DNA of 6,144 bases from Xanthobacteraceae bacterium (GTDB taxonomy: Bacteria > Pseudomonadota > Alphaproteobacteria > Rhizobiales > Xanthobacteraceae): contig JASHXZ010000423.1 of assembly GCA_030043285.1 (NCBI GenBank), positions 1 to 6,144 of the forward strand, read 5' to 3'. Positions 5,327-6,144 of the stretch are shown here, piece after piece (within the stretch, counting starts at the first letter, position 1; each line of letters opens with the position of its first letter). The notes beneath the pieces are model-generated. The model was not told the origin of the DNA, searched no databases, and saw only the letters and a program-made list of their open reading frames with translations. The position numbers were made by a program, and so were the translations under genes.

Positions 5327-6097
5327 CTAATTGGCGCCGACCGGCGCCGCGGCGGCCTCGTCGGGCCGCTTCGGCGTTCCGCGCAGCGTCTTCTTCAGAT
5401 GCCGCGTATCGTAACCGTTGAACAGCGTACCGACGAGCCCGCGGTCGAGATCGGAGGTGCGGAACAGCCAATCGGCGATCGGGAAGGTGAGGTTCATGTT
5501 CACCTCCATCATCAGCCGCGCATTGTGATGGGCGGTGTGATGGCGGCGCAGCGTGTTGACGAAAGGACAATGCCGCACGAAGGCGTTCTCGTCGACATGG
5601 CAGCAGAAATGCATGAACTCGTAGATCAGATACATGCCGGTCGTCGAGGCGATGAACAGCCAGCCGACATTGGGTGAGAGCACCAAGCCGAGCAGCGCCG
5701 CCGGCACGATCGACATCAGGATGAACACGACCAGCGCATAAGGCGGAAACACCGTGACGCGCCAATCCTTATGGTCGCGGAAGCGCATCTCGTTGTCGGT
5801 GAAGAACTGGTGGTGATTGAGCGTGTGCCGCTCGTAGATCGAACGCAGCCCTTTGATGTTGACCGGCCGGTGCATGACGTATTTGTGCACGGCCCATTCG
5901 AAGATGTTGGTGAACAGGAAAGTCAGGGGCACCGTGAGCCATTCGAGCGCCGTCACGTTGTGAATATGCGCCACATAGATGACGAAGGCGGCGGCGCCCA
6001 TGGCGTAGATGATGACGATGTGGAAATAGCCGTCATACCAGCCGCGGATGCGCGAACGGTATTCGTTGCGGAAATCGACCTGCCGCTGAGCGATCAT
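5327..6097 (-). CDS. Fatty acid hydroxylase/sterol desaturase superfamily membrane enzyme
   Basis: The 256-aa product belongs to the membrane-bound di-iron oxygenases that hydroxylate or desaturate lipid-like substrates using O2. The histidine clusters are complete: HKYVMH (His71, 76), HTLNHH (His91, 95, 96), HFCCH (His163, 167) and HHTAHH (His186, 187, 190, 191). About four hydrophobic segments (26-43, 49-68, 118-141, 143-162) place the clusters on the cytoplasmic side in the usual topology. Length is typical for short bacterial members. The ATG at 6097 has a strong AGGGAG six bases upstream (6104-6109). The C-terminus is an Ala/Pro-rich tail. The small membrane-protein gene follows 32 bp downstream, probably in the same operon. 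The substrate (fatty acyl chain, hopanoid or other sterol-like lipid, or carotenoid) cannot be told from the sequence. Confidence 0.92.
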   Translation of the reverse strand: MIAQRQVDFRNEYRSRIRGWYDGYFHIVIIYAMGAAAFVIYVAHIHNVTALEWLTVPLTFLFTNIFEWAVHKYVMHRPVNIKGLRSIYERHTLNHHQFFTDNEMRFRDHKDWRVTVFPPYALVVFILMSIVPAALLGLVLSPNVGWLFIASTTGMYLIYEFMHFCCHVDENAFVRHCPFVNTLRRHHTAHHNARLMMEVNMNLTFPIADWLFRTSDLDRGLVGTLFNGYDTRHLKKTLRGTPKRPDEAAAAPVGAN

Positions 6098-6144
6098 GCG
6101 GTTCTCCCTGGCGCTCTTACCGGCGCTCTCCTCAATGCGTGTCT
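6098..6144 (-). promoter_or_regulatory. Leader and ribosome binding site of the hydroxylase gene
   Basis: These 47 bases hold the AGGGAG ribosome site (6104-6109). Just upstream is a short direct repeat, GAGCGCC, occurring twice 12 bp apart. No promoter hexamers are recognisable, so the promoter probably lies beyond the window. Confidence 0.4.

Noticed and set aside
5295..5765. Upstream extension of the small membrane-protein frame
   Set aside because: It lies inside the hydroxylase gene in another frame and has shadow-like Arg/Ala-rich composition, while the ATG at 5294 has a ribosome site and begins the helical protein.

Overview
The window is GC-rich (roughly 60% by eye) with compact genes. 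The gene types, codon preference and recalled family resemblance suggest an alphaproteobacterium of the Hyphomicrobiales (Bradyrhizobium/Rhodopseudomonas-like). This taxonomic call is an inference and was not tested by a search. No tRNA, rRNA, CRISPR array, transposase or integrase is visible.

Layout, left to right. (1) Positions 2-2803, + strand: a two-gene unit. A subtilisin-like S8 serine peptidase, open to the left edge and so probably 5'-truncated, is followed 21 bp later by an alpha/beta-hydrolase-like protein with a GHSFG nucleophile elbow. Neither shows a signal peptide in what can be seen, and they look co-transcribed. The hydrolase gene ends in a cluster of three mutually complementary arms that can form two alternative hairpins. 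(2) Positions 2804-3484, - strand: a small ankyrin-repeat protein that seems to lack one internal repeat, followed by a relic of a small membrane-protein gene. (3) Positions 3485-3797: a 313-bp divergent intergenic region. It holds a perfect TGTGA-N6-TCACA CRP-type palindrome, a possible -10 element downstream of it, and an open segment that may be a decayed small gene. (4) Positions 3798-5081, + strand: a three-repeat ricin-type beta-trefoil lectin joined to a beta-rich C-terminal module of unknown function. (5) Positions 5100-6097, - strand: a fatty acid hydroxylase/sterol desaturase-type membrane di-iron enzyme followed by a 64-aa two-helix membrane protein, probably one operon. Its 3' end meets the lectin gene in a shared hairpin.

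How the parts relate. The peptidase and hydrolase probably act together, in an unknown process. The hydroxylase probably modifies a membrane lipid or carotenoid-like substrate, and the small membrane protein may be its partner. The relic near the ankyrin gene carries a 41-bp stretch matching 39 bases of the intact small gene 2.3 kb away, so the two flanks of the lectin locus share ancestry or have exchanged DNA. The least described items are the lectin with its unknown C-terminal module under a CRP-like site, and the peptidase/hydrolase pair.
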